NCBI RefSeq assembly: GCF_040054535.1
Contig: NC_090791.1
Span: 18,744,327-18,808,326, forward strand
Direction of reading: 5' to 3'
DNA length: 64,000 nt
Source: Antennarius striatus
Lineage: Eukaryota; Chordata; Actinopteri; Lophiiformes; Antennariidae
Both the position numbers and the translations under genes were made by a program. The notes under the pieces are model-generated. The model saw only the letters and a list, made by a program, of their open reading frames with translations, was not told the origin of the DNA and searched no databases. Shown piece by piece: positions 12,290 to 22,460 of the stretch (its first letter is position 1; each line of letters starts with the position of its first letter).

Positions 12290-12290
<1 letters not shown>
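11418..12290 (+). mobile_element. L2/CR1-superfamily LINE, 3' part
   Basis: A plus-strand fragment encoding the reverse-transcriptase C-terminus (RLDWSLNSNCVYKKGQSRMY, NICPKLLLMFYQSVV), an open frame to 11928, followed by an AT-rich 3' UTR and AATAAAGTATC before an (ATCT)n tail. It is the same superfamily as the minus-strand copy at 785-3750, and both end in the same tetranucleotide. Confidence 0.85.
11936..12120. repeat. AT-rich tandem repeat in LINE 3' UTR
   Basis: Degenerate tandem copies of a unit containing TTTATACTGTTTATATTTTA, roughly 23-30 bp long, within the LINE 3' untranslated region. Confidence 0.75.

Positions 12291-12368
<78 letters not shown>
12291..12368. repeat. (ATCT)n microsatellite
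   Basis: About 78 bp of perfect ATCT repeats directly after the LINE 3' end, probably seeded by the element's own tail. Confidence 0.95.
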
Positions 12369-12369
<1 letters not shown>

Positions 12370-12729
12370 GTATTCCCAACTTATATCAAAAATGTCCCAC
12401 ATTAGCAAAATATTGTCCATGATAGTTCTATCAGGGACACAGTAGGTTTAGTCACGATCCAGAATTAAAGCTAACACATCTTTCAGTCGATTGGACAGAG
12501 CCCTGGAGAGCACCTTATCGTCAGTGCATAACACTGACGCTGAGCATAACGCTCATAATAACAGTTACAAACTAAAGGACATACAACAGAAATAATAGTG
12601 TGACTTCCAAACTCTCATCCACTGTTTATTGTTTCATAAAAGTTCCTTAATTCTTAGCGCTAGATCGCTGTTCCGATCTGCTATTTTATATACAGCTTCA
12701 TGACACTGATGTCTTGGTCCCAATTGTGT

Positions 12730-13035
12730 CTATACCAAGACTGTTAAATAATACATCCTGATATATATCTTGGTAAGGTGACTTCCAGTAAGTTCTCTGA
12801 ATAAGTGAGACACTCTGTTGAAAGCACCAATCATGGACATGTCCAAATTTAGATTCAATAATTCAATAATCATGGACAAGATCTCTGCTGGAAGTGTGAG
12901 AGTTCCATCTTGAGATATTTCAAAATGAACAAAATGGAATGCATCAACATCATCATTGTGGTCTACATTGTGTTGATTACAAAATGTCACCCTGTAATTA
13001 TCCCCTGTAATTAACACCCAATGTTTCAACTGCAT
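12730..13035 (-). pseudogene. F-box-like protein fragment
   Basis: A minus-strand frame of 101 codons. Residues near 50-85 read TLPAEILSMIIELLNL, then GAFNRVSHLFRELTGSHL, which resembles the F-box pattern (LPxEIL...hhxxL...VCRxFREL) used to bind Skp1 in SCF ubiquitin ligases. The leading residues (HWVLITGDNYRVTFCN) are not recognised. I see no splice sites or neighbouring exons that would make a full gene, so it may be an isolated exon, a pseudogene or part of a transposon. The F-box reading is by eye only. Confidence 0.35.
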
Positions 13036-13283
13036 TATAACTGCAAACTATGCAAGCACCTATATGATATCAATCAAGGAGATAACCCCCAAAAATCCGA
13101 GGAAATGGTGTAAATTAGTAACAAGCCCCGGGGAATGCAAACTCAATCAATTGACCTGTCTATCACTTTTGATATTGTTTACTTTTTGCGAGTGCCATAA
13201 TCACATGAAAATCTGGTCAATAAAACATTTATGCAATACCTCCAGTAGCTCCAGAAATGAATTAATTACCCACTAAACCTTGG

Positions 13284-13541
13284 GAAAGGGTGGCACGGTG
13301 GCACAGTGGGTAGCACTGTCGCCTGACAATACAGCGATTCTGGGTTCGAGTGCCAAACTGCCTACAGGAGTGAGTATGTGTGTGCATGGTTGTCTGTGTC
13401 TGTGTGTGGCGCCGCGGTGCACTGGCATCGTGCCCGGAGTGTCCTCTGCCTCATGCCCTATGCCAGCTGAGATAGGCTCCAGCTCCCCGTGACCCCCTAC
13501 GGTGGATAAAGTGGCAGAAAATGAATGAAAGAATGAATGAA
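13284..13541 (+). mobile_element. tRNA-derived SINE, internally deleted
   Basis: Flanked by a perfect 10-bp target duplication, TAAACCTTGG, at 13274-13283 and 13542-13551. The box A-like GTGGCACAGTGGGTAGCAC and box B-like GGTTCGAGTGCC are present. The body segment from the box B region to the CCTACAGGAGTGAG motif is deleted relative to the copies at 5048 and 16569. It ends in an AATG-type tail. Confidence 0.85.
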
Positions 13542-13551
13542 TAAACCTTGG

Positions 13552-14109
13552 TAATACAGAATAAATACTATGGGTTGTCCAAAAATGATCTTACCTTCAA
13601 AATCATCTGTTGAAGTGCTCATGGCAGATTCTTGGATCTTTGGTCATTTTGACCCTTTTTGTCTTTGCTCTCCAATCTTTCCAGAACATCTAACATCGAA
13701 TATTTATTTCTCTGTGAATTACTGCTTCACCTCAATCAAAGGGATCCTCATCAAACGGACATACTATGTTTGCCTCTAAATAAAAATACAGACTGAGTTT
13801 TTTTAGTGATCAAACAGAACTACGGTAACACTCGCTGTCCGACAGAATAACGAAATGAAACATGACTTGAAAGAAGCCGGAGTCAGAAGAAACCCTGAGC
13901 TCATGGAGTAAAACATGCTCCTGACCAGGATAGTTCCAGAGAGTCTGTTACTGAGTCTGTAACAAACTCAGAGGTTCAGTTACCTCACTTTGAAAAACAG
14001 TGTAGGGTTACTCCTTATACTCTGGGTTAAGTTACCTCCGTTTGTTCCCCTCGTTTCAGGGTTAACATACTTAGGGATTTCACTAAACCTGCCTTGTGAA
14101 ACGTACCTC
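13552..14109. other. unassigned, possible old DNA transposon
   Basis: No exon seen. The 13860-14100 part resembles a moderately repeated fish sequence, but neither termini nor target duplications could be identified. Confidence 0.3.
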
Positions 14110-14715
14110 AGGCCCTAAGTGCAAGAGCAATAGAGACTAGGATCTACCAGGGTAGATCAAATGCAAGGTGCAGACTGTAAAAAGATGCCCCTTAGAGAGT
14201 CCAGAACGTAGTAGTAGGCTGTAAGGTGCCAGGTGGATCAGGGTATATGAAGAGGTAAAATTACATGTCTGGGATAGTGTACCGGGACATCTGTACCAAG
14301 TATAGATTAGAAGTACCCAAACCCCAATGGGCCATACCATAGAAGGTAGCTAAGAACAATAGGGACAAGGTTCTGTGGAACATCAGCTTCCAGACCTGGC
14401 TAACCAAATGGATATAGTGATGGTGGAAGGAGACAAGTAGAAGGTAGCGGTAATAGAGTGGTGATACCAGCTGACACCTACTTCAGAAAGAAGGAACACA
14501 AAGTACCAAGAAGTACCAAGTGTTGAAAGAACGGGAAAAGATGTGTAAGCTTAAGGCCAGTGTGGTCCCCATGATAGTGGGTGCACTATTGACAGAATGC
14601 CCCCAACTTGAAAAGTGGCTCCAACAGATAGCAGGACTCCAGAAGAGACAATAGAGGACCTGAACTTGAGGATGACACCGATAACAAGGCAGAACCCTGA
14701 CCCAAAATCATGACC
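14110..14715 (+). mobile_element. heavily decayed LINE remnant (R2/NeSL-like C-terminus)
   Basis: The plus strand retains scattered words of the endonuclease-proximal C-terminus seen in R2/NeSL-type fish elements, for example a Y-F-R-K-K-E-H-K match near 14480 and a V-V-P-x-I-V-G-A-L-like match near 14565. Stops and shifts occur throughout. It is an old fossil; the assignment rests on spotty matches in several frames. Confidence 0.45.
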
Positions 14716-14783
14716 ATAACGGTTGAGTCATCTACAACAGAGAGAGAGAGAGGGAGGGGGAGAGAGACAAAGAGCGCGAGAGA

Positions 14784-14786
<3 letters not shown>

Positions 14787-14850
<64 letters not shown>

Positions 14851-14883
14851 TGTGTGTGTGTTGGTGTGTGTGTGTGTGTGCGC

Positions 14884-14919
<36 letters not shown>

Positions 14920-15023
14920 GTGCGTGTGTGTGTGTGTGTGTGTGTGCGCGTGTGTGTGTGTGCGTGTGTGCGTGTGTGTGTGTGTGCGCGTGTGTGTGTG
15001 TGTGCGTGTGTGTGTGTGTGTAC

Positions 15024-15065
<42 letters not shown>

Positions 15066-15075
15066 CTGTGTGCGT

Positions 15076-15130
<55 letters not shown>
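14787..15130. repeat. (TG)n microsatellite, about 340 bp
   Basis: Alternating TG/CG purine-pyrimidine dinucleotides with occasional interruptions. The long open frames of Cys-Val or His-Thr repeats across it are artefacts of the dinucleotide. Confidence 0.97.
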
Positions 15131-15132
<2 letters not shown>

Positions 15133-15919
15133 CAGCATCATGAGAAGCTTTTGGATTCCATCAGGCCAGATCCATTATCCAAGTACAGTAATAATAATGT
15201 TAAAATAAAATCTATCAGGTTTTAGAGTGTAGCATGTCTTGCGTTCATACAAACAATGACACCACAGAGGAAATAAAACTGCTGACAGGAAGGAAGCTGC
15301 CCTGCCCCTTTCCCACCCCCCTCAGGAAACCTAACAAAATTGCTAAAGGAATTTCCTGTGACCACAGCATACTGGTGCCTCTCAGGAGAACAGTTTCGGC
15401 TAAAACCATATTCGAGAGTGAGGGGTCAAATATTTATATCCCATCAATGGTTGTCTGAATATTATTTAGTGACTGGGGCCAGTGGCCAACTCAAAATTTA
15501 TGGCAGTGTTTTGGGGTGTCTGGTGTTGTCAGTAGTTATTTGGATAATAAATGTAAAGGAATGACAAGGAAAGCAGTTTAGAAAGGAACACAAACAAACC
15601 TGCGTTCCTACATGAATGCTATTAGTTAGTGCTACAACCAAAATAGAAAAGATTACAAAGGAGATTTAAAAATGTTTTGTGTTGCAATCTCAGGTTTCCA
15701 AAATCCCCAGTTTACTGACTAAAATGTTTAAAAGTGTTCTGATCACCAGTAGTGTTGGAGCATCATGTGACTGACAGGATTAGCAACAAACCCCTGCTGT
15801 TAAGTTAAGCTGAAGCTTTTAACGTAGCACACCTACTGTTACTCACTAGTAAAGCCTGTGCACTGTTGGTTACGCAGGTGATGCATGCATCACCGCTCAG
15901 GTCTTAACATTAGTCACAT
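15131..15919. other. unassigned intergenic sequence
   Basis: I recognise no gene, and no transposon ends. Confidence 0.35.
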
Positions 15920-16098
15920 TATTATATTACTATTGTACATGTTTGATTCTGTGCTATGTATAGATGTGTATTGGTTGCTTTTGTGTTGCTTCTGTAATGC
16001 TTATTGCTGAATGTTGGCCAGGTCGTTATTGTAAATGAGAACTGGCTCTCAATTGACTATAGCTGGTTCAAAAAAAGGTTAAATAAAATAAAATAAAG
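15920..16098 (+). mobile_element. LINE/SINE 3' tail
   Basis: Contains TTGTAAATGAGAACTGGCTC and GGTTAAATAAAATAAAATAA, the characteristic 3' end of a widespread fish retroposon, ending in an A-rich AAATA array. Only the terminal segment is present. Confidence 0.55.
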
Positions 16099-16568
16099 TA
16101 TTACATCAATATTCTATTAATGCATGAATGGGTAATTACACCCACAACAATAATTTATACACCTAAAACATCATGTTTTCTTTCTGAGAAATGGTCATAA
16201 CTGGTCTGGGTGTTCTGTCTGACTGATGACTTAGAAAAATCCAGAGGTGAGAAAGTGATTAGAACCATCTCTCAGAGACACATGGCACTCAAAAGTTCAG
16301 TATTTCTCATAAACAGAGCCAGAGCCAGGTCTTTAGGAAAACCAAACAGTTTTGTGATTCAATAATTCATGCATGAAAGGTATAAATAAAAATGCTCCAG
16401 CTTGCATTTAAAGGGACTAAATACAGTCACTTTGCACCTTACACCACCCTTTGTACTAAGAAGATAGCCTAATAACTTGCAAAACAGTGGACTTGACATA
16501 AATTAAATTTGTGCGATGAACTTTTTTTTTAATCCTTTTTAAAAAAAATCATTTATGTAGTAGAAAAT

Positions 16569-16912
16569 GGGGCGGCACGGTGGCGCAGTGGGTAGCGCTA
16601 TCACCTCAAAACACGGCGGTTCCGGGTTCAAGTCCAGCTTTGAGTGGAGTGTTCCTGCTCTCCCCGTGTCTGCGTGGGTTCTCTCCGGGTTCTCCGGCTT
16701 CCTCCCACCTCCAAAAGCATGCACTTCAGGTTGATTTGCCGGTTCCAAATTGCCCCTAGGACTGAGTGAGTGTGTGCGTGTTTTTCTGTCTTTATGTGTG
16801 GCTCCGCGGCGCACTGGCGTCGTGTCCAGAGTTTCCCCCACCTCACGCCCTATGCTAGCTGAGATAGGCTCCAGCTCCCCGTGACCCGCTGTGGTGGATA
16901 CAGTGGCAGAAA
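16569..16912 (+). mobile_element. tRNA-derived SINE, nearly complete
   Basis: The head has GTGGCGCAGTGGGTAGCGC (box A-like) and GGTTCAAGTCC (box B-like), with the full body GTGTCTGCGTGGGTTCTC through CCAGCTCCCCGTGACCC. It ends in an A-rich tail. It is the best-preserved copy of this family in the window with 5048-5407. Confidence 0.8.
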
Positions 16913-16984
16913 AAAAAAATGAAGTAGAAGAAAAAAGTTTTTCCCCGCCACCATCACTTATGGTTGTTCTGGAGGGCATTGTTG

Positions 16985-17048
16985 GCTTTCTACCTGTAAT
17001 GCGCTTTGAAATGTCTTCTAATGTGATTAAGCGCTATATAAATAAAAG

Positions 17049-17145
<97 letters not shown>
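16985..17145 (+). repeat. SINE 3' end with (TTGA)n tail
   Basis: The short segment TTAAGCGCTATATAAATAAA resembles the tail of the SINE at 57031 (AGCGCTATATAAATC) and is followed by about 100 bp of TTGA repeats. Confidence 0.8.
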
Positions 17146-17326
17146 AGAAAAGCTTGTCAGCCACTGAACCAATTAAAGCAGCTAACTGGTCTTACTGAGA
17201 GTTCATCTGGCTCAAGATGGGGTGCAGCCATACCCTTACACTGTGTATGTGTTGGTAGTTTAAACCCCAGCCTGGCCATCTACATGTCCAGATGTCCCAA
17301 TGTACAGATCAAGTATGATACAAGAT

Positions 17327-20165
17327 ACTTCTTCTTCTTTTCCTTTCGGCTTTTCCCTTCAGGGGTCGCCACAGCGAATCAATTTCCTCCATCTAGCCCT
17401 GTCCTTTGAATCCTCTCACACCAACTACCTTCATGTCTTCCCTCATTACATCCATAAACCTCCTCTTGGGTCTTCCTCTAGGCCTCCTGCCTGGCAGTTC
17501 ATAACTCAGCATCCTTTTACCAATATATTCACTATCTCTCCTCTGGACATGTCCAAACCATCTCACTCTGGCCTCTCTGACTTTATCTCCAAAACCTCTA
17601 ACATGTGCTGTGCCTCTGATGTACTCATTCCTGATCCTATCCTTCCTGGTCACTCCCAGAGAGAACCTCAGCATCTTCATCTCTGCTACCTCCAGCTCTG
17701 TCTCCTGTCTTTTCTTCAGTGACACTGTCTCTAGACCAAACAACATCGCTGGTCTCACCACAGTTTTGTACACCTTTCCTTTCATTTTAGCTGAAACTCT
17801 TCTATCACACATCACACCTGACACTTTCCTCCACCCGTTCCATCCTGCCTGTACACGCTTCTTCACCTCTTTTCCACACTCTCCATTACTCTGGACTGTT
17901 GACCCTACGTACTTAAAATCCTCCACCTTCTTGATCTCTTCTCCCTTTAACCTCACTCTTCTACTTGGGTCCCTCTCATTCACACACATGTACTCTGTCT
18001 TACTGCGGCTAACCATCATTCCTCTCCTTTCCAGGACAAACCTCCACCTCTCTAGCTTCTCCTCCACCTGTTCCCTGCTCTCACTGCAGGGAACAGGTGT
18101 CATCTGCAAACATCATAGTCCATGGAGATTCCTGTCTAACCTCGTCTGTCAGCCTGTCCATCACCATAGCGAACAAGAAGGGGCTCAGAGCTGATCCCTG
18201 ATGCAGTCCCACCTCCACCTTGAACTCCTCTGTCACACCTACAGCACACCTCACCACTGTCTTACAGTCCTCATACATGTCCTGCACTGCTCTAACATAC
18301 TTTTCTGCCACTCCAGACTTCCTCATACAATACCACAGTTCCTCTCTGGGCACCCTGTCGTAAGCTTTCTCCATATCTACAAAAACATAATGCAGCTCCC
18401 TCTGGCCTTCTCTGTACTTCTCTATCAACATCCTCAAAGCAAATACTGCATCTGTAGTACTCTTTTTTGGCATGAAACCATACTGCTGCTCACAAATGTT
18501 CACTTCTGCCCTTAGTCTAGCTTCCACTACTCTCTCCCATAACATCATTGTATGGTTCATCAGCTTTATTCCTCTGTAGTTGCCACAACTCTGCACATCT
18601 CCCTTGCTCTTAAAAATGGGCACCAGCACACTTCTCCTCCATTCCTCAGGCATCTTCTCTCTATCTAAGATCCTGTTGAACAACCCAGTCAGAAACTCTA
18701 TTGCCACCTCTCCTAGACACTTCCATACCTCTACAGGTATATCATCAGGGCCGACTGCCTTTCCACCCTTCATCCTCTTCAATGCCCTCCTCACTTCATC
18801 CTGACTAATCTTTGCTACATCCTGGTCCACAATAGTCACCTCTTCTAGTCTTTGTTCTCTCTCATTTTCCACGTTCATCAACTCTTCAAAGTACTCTTTC
18901 CATCTTCTCATCACACTACTGGCACCTGTCAATAGACTTCCATCCCTATCCTTAATCACCCTAACCTGCTGCACGTCCTTCCCATCTCTATCTCTCTGTC
19001 TTGCCAACCAGTATAGATCAGTCTCTCCCTCCTTACTGTCCAACCTAGCATACAAGTCATCATAAGCTTCTTGTTTGGCCTTTGCTACCTCTACCTTCAC
19101 CTTACGCTGCATCTCCCTGTACTCCTGTCTACTCTCCTCAGTCCTCTCAGTGTCCCACTTCTTCTTAGCTAACCTCTTTCTCTGTATACACTCCAGTACC
19201 TCCTCATTACACCACCAAGTCTCCTTATCTACTTTCCTTCCAGATGACACACAAAGTACTCTCTTACCTGTCTCCCTGATCACATTAGCTGTAGTTGTCC
19301 AGTCATCTGGAAGCACCTCCTGACCACCCAGAGCCTGTCTTAACTCCCTCCTGAAAGTCATGCAACACTCTTCCTTTTTCAGCTTCCACCATTTCGTCTT
19401 CTGCTCTGCCTTTGCCCTCTTGATCTTCCTCACCACCAGAGTCATCCTACACACCACCATCCTATGCTGTTTGGTTACACTCTCACCTACCACTACTTTG
19501 CAGTCACTGATCTCTTTCAGGTTACACCATCTACACAAGATGTAGTCTACCTGTGTGCTCCTACCGCCACTCTTATAGGTCATTATATGTTCCTGCCTCT
19601 TCTGGAAGAAAGTATTCACTACAGCCATTTCCATCCTTTTTACTAAGTCAACTACCATCTGTCCTTCTGCGTTCCTCTCCTGGACACCAAACCTGCCCAT
19701 CACATCCTCATCACCTCTGTTTCCTGCACCAACATGTCCATTGAAGTCTGCTCCAATGACAACTCTCTCACTTCTAGGCATGCTCTGCATCACTTCATCA
19801 AAGTCCGACCAGAATTTCTCCTTCTCCTCCAGCTCACATCCTACCTGTGGAGCATACCTGCTAACAACATTGAACATCACACCTTGTATTTCTAGCTTCA
19901 GACTCATCACTCTATCCGACCCTCTTTTTACCTCCAGGACATTCCTAACAAACTCCTCCTTCAAGATAACTCCTACTCCATTTCTCTTCCCATCTATACC
20001 ATGATAGAACAACTTGAACCCTGCTCCTAAACTTCTAGCCTTGCTACCTTTCCACCTGGTCTCCTGCACACACAGTATCTCTACCTTCCTTCTCTGCATC
20101 ATGTCAACCAACTCTCTACCTTTTCCTGTCATAGTTCCAACATTCAACGTCCCTACTCTTAGTCC
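17327..20165 (-). mobile_element. RTE-clade LINE, near full length, frameshifted (copy A)
   Basis: A 2.8-kb minus-strand element with a single polyprotein. A 688-codon open frame (20147 down to 18081) begins MNVGTMTGKGRELVDMMQRR and holds an apurinic endonuclease (ILCVQETRWKG, VVIGADFNGHVG, QVDYILCR) and the reverse transcriptase ([53 protein letters not shown], and the catalytic MMFADD). The frame breaks just after FADD. A second 238-codon frame (18109 to 17393) carries the rest (SESREQVEEKLERWRF to [15 protein letters not shown]). The break coincides with a perfect hairpin (18065-18099) absent from the sister copy at 54.5 kb. The 3' end is the family terminus with a GAA-rich tail. Apart from that event the frame is largely intact, so the copy looks fairly young. 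Confidence 0.93.
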
Positions 20166-20770
20166 TATACTACTGTTTGCTATTCACTTTCGGCATATAT
20201 TCTATTGTTGTTGTTAAAATGGGTAATTGCTGACTTGTATTGTAAAGCACTTTGAGCAGTCAGTCAGACCACAAAAGGGATTTCAGGTATCTGTTGTTTT
20301 GCTCTGTAACTTTTGTGCAAAGTCAAAACACTCATATAAAAAATGGATGAAACAACAAGTCCTTTAGATAAAGTGATCTGTTTGCCACGTAAGTTGGTGA
20401 AACAATCTATGTTTAAGGGCCAGTTGATCTCTTTTTGTGAAGATTTCAATCATATCACACAATCTTCGGCATGATCAGACTGCTTCGCCAACTTTCAGGT
20501 TTGTTTCAGAGAGTGAGCTTTTAACCTAAAGCACTGTCACTTTATTTATTCCTTTAGTTACAAAAAAATTAGGGAAGAAAATTATAACTAATGGAATCAT
20601 TTGACTTGGCTTTTCTACCTGTTTGGCTTGGTTTACACAATTTATCAGGTCAATGGAAAAAAGTGACTTCTCGTATTTGAACAAGATGTTTGAATATTTT
20701 AGTGGAGGTAATCTCAAACAATTGACCTCCTCTATTCTATTAATCACTCTGACTGAGCCGAAGCCTTGTT
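20166..20770. other. unassigned intergenic sequence
   Basis: A short SINE-like terminus (GTAAAGCACTTTGAGCAG) is at about 20245. No other repeat or exon is recognised. Confidence 0.35.
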
Positions 20771-21180
20771 TTAGTGGCAGAGCACAAGCACAGCTAAATG
20801 CATAATTAATGTCTCCATTTTTAAGATGTAAAGAAGGTTTAAAGTTGACCATAAAGCTAAAATTGAAATCAGCAATTGAGTAAAAGAAAAGATGATGAAA
20901 AATGTATCCAATATATGATTATACTTAATAGTGACATAAACTGGGTCAAAAAGTTGTCCCCTTATTCTGAACGCACCTAACCAATAAATCCCAGATAATC
21001 CAAATGCTATCACAGAACTCATAGTGTCCCATATCAGTACGGCTGGAATGAAAACTGGTTTTACCTTATGATGTTCAGTGTTTTTAAATCTTGAGAAAGA
21101 TATTCTCCTCCTTGTAGTCCTGGATCCTTGAACCTCCTTTTCTAATTTGGATTTTTCACTGAAGCAGATAAGTTTTTCCT
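20771..21180 (-). CDS. unrecognised membrane-protein-like open frame
   Basis: A minus-strand frame open from just after a TAG near 21180 to a stop at 20771, about 135 codons. It has a basic segment (SRTTRRRISFSRF), then two hydrophobic segments (VFIPAVLIWDTMSSVIAFGL; ILDTFFIIFSFTQLLISILA) separated by a short loop. The first ATG in frame is inside the first hydrophobic segment, so if coding it is an internal exon. The spacing loosely recalls MS4A/TMEM176 four-pass proteins, but I cannot name it. No companion exons were found. It may be a fossil exon or chance in AT-rich DNA. Confidence 0.25.
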
Positions 21181-22096
21181 ATATACTGCTTGACAGGAAC
21201 CGTCTTATTTAAACAATAACTTCATACAATATATATATAATTGTCCATGAAGGAGATTTTACTCTTCATCTTGTTCATCTTTGTTAAAGGAAATGTCTTC
21301 TTTTCCACCCTTTCTTTCGATCTCAATTATTTCCAGATGTGTGTGTTCCTGGCCATCCCCCTGTTTTTCTTCCGTCCTAGTACTTCCTGTTGCCCCCCCC
21401 CCACACACACACACACACACCACAGACATTTACTGCAAATTTTTCTTTGTTTCAGAAATACTTTTTTGCTTCTCCGTCTCAGAGATAATGTATTTTAGTT
21501 GTCAAGGAATGTTCATGGTCTTTTCTAAAAATATTTCATGTCTGCTGACCATTTCCAGATCATTCTCTACTTGTAGTGTTTTAAGCTGCAGATCTTTGTT
21601 TTTGTTTATTTTGTTTTACCACAACATGGATCGACATTTTCCGACAAACACAATTCTCCTGCCAAGCACCTGTGATATTTTGTAGCAAGCTTCCATCTGT
21701 GCATTAGTGGCTGGTGATGGATTTATAATTAGACGTGGTAAGAGGCATTGTTGGTGCATTGCTATTTTTGAGATTGCAACATTGATTAACAGAAAACAAA
21801 TTAGTGACTGCTATTTGAATATGGCTGCTTTTGTTCATATGTAGTCAAATGGCACTTTCTTCATCACCAGACATACAGTATAATGGAGGTGAAATCCAAG
21901 GAATAATGGTACCATGTTTCTTTCTTTTTCTAGTTATGAATAAAAGAGCAGTCTGTCTGTCTGTCCGTCCAAATACTGAGCTGTTGGAAACACTCCACAG
22001 CAGTAGGTGGCGGTAATGTGCCTTAAACGCTATGCCAGCCGCTACTTAACGAAGTAGTTACTTTTTCCGTCAAATGTTTTCCACTTACGGCAAGCC
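21181..22096. other. unassigned sequence upstream of snrnp70
   Basis: Includes a short CA run at about 21405-21422 and a CTGT/CCGT run near 21955. No gene is recognised. Confidence 0.35.
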
Positions 22097-22271
22097 GCCA
22101 TTTTAGTTTCTTGGGAAGACACATTTCTCATCTGACGCCGCAAAAGTAATTAGGCCGTGTTGTTTTATTACTGGCTGTAGACGTTAGCGAGAAAAGTTTG
22201 GTCCTGGAGTTCAACAAAAATATTTTCTTGTCCGAGTGTCTTTCGTCAGTTGAGACGCTGGGAGAGACGAG
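22097..22271 (+). promoter_or_regulatory. snrnp70: snrnp70 promoter-proximal region and 5' UTR exon
   Basis: A GCCGCCATTTT element at about 22097-22107 matches the YY1 site common near TATA-less housekeeping promoters. A noncoding exon follows and ends at 22271 with donor GTATGT. The next exon begins about 22454 after a CATGTAG acceptor and carries the start codon at 22461. No TATA box is evident. The transcription start is inferred, not mapped. Confidence 0.55.
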
Positions 22272-22460
22272 GTATGTATACATTTTAAGGGTCTGCTTTA
22301 ATGCCTTTTGCATTAGCTTGATAGCTAATAGCTGTGTACAGTTTGCTTGAAATGGTGTTTGAAGGGCGATGTTTAGGAACGTTGACCTGAGATTTCTTCT
22401 ACCTAGCTGTGAGTCCGTCAATAGTGCAGTGATACAGATTTTTACGCATGTAGGTGAAAG

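Noticed and set aside
14710..15225. Long open frames of Cys-Val and His-Thr repeats on both strands
   Set aside because: They are translations of the TG/CA dinucleotide array; all frames of such a repeat stay open.
18201..20217. Several plus-strand frames in the 18-20 kb region
   Set aside because: They are the reverse complement of the RTE polyprotein.
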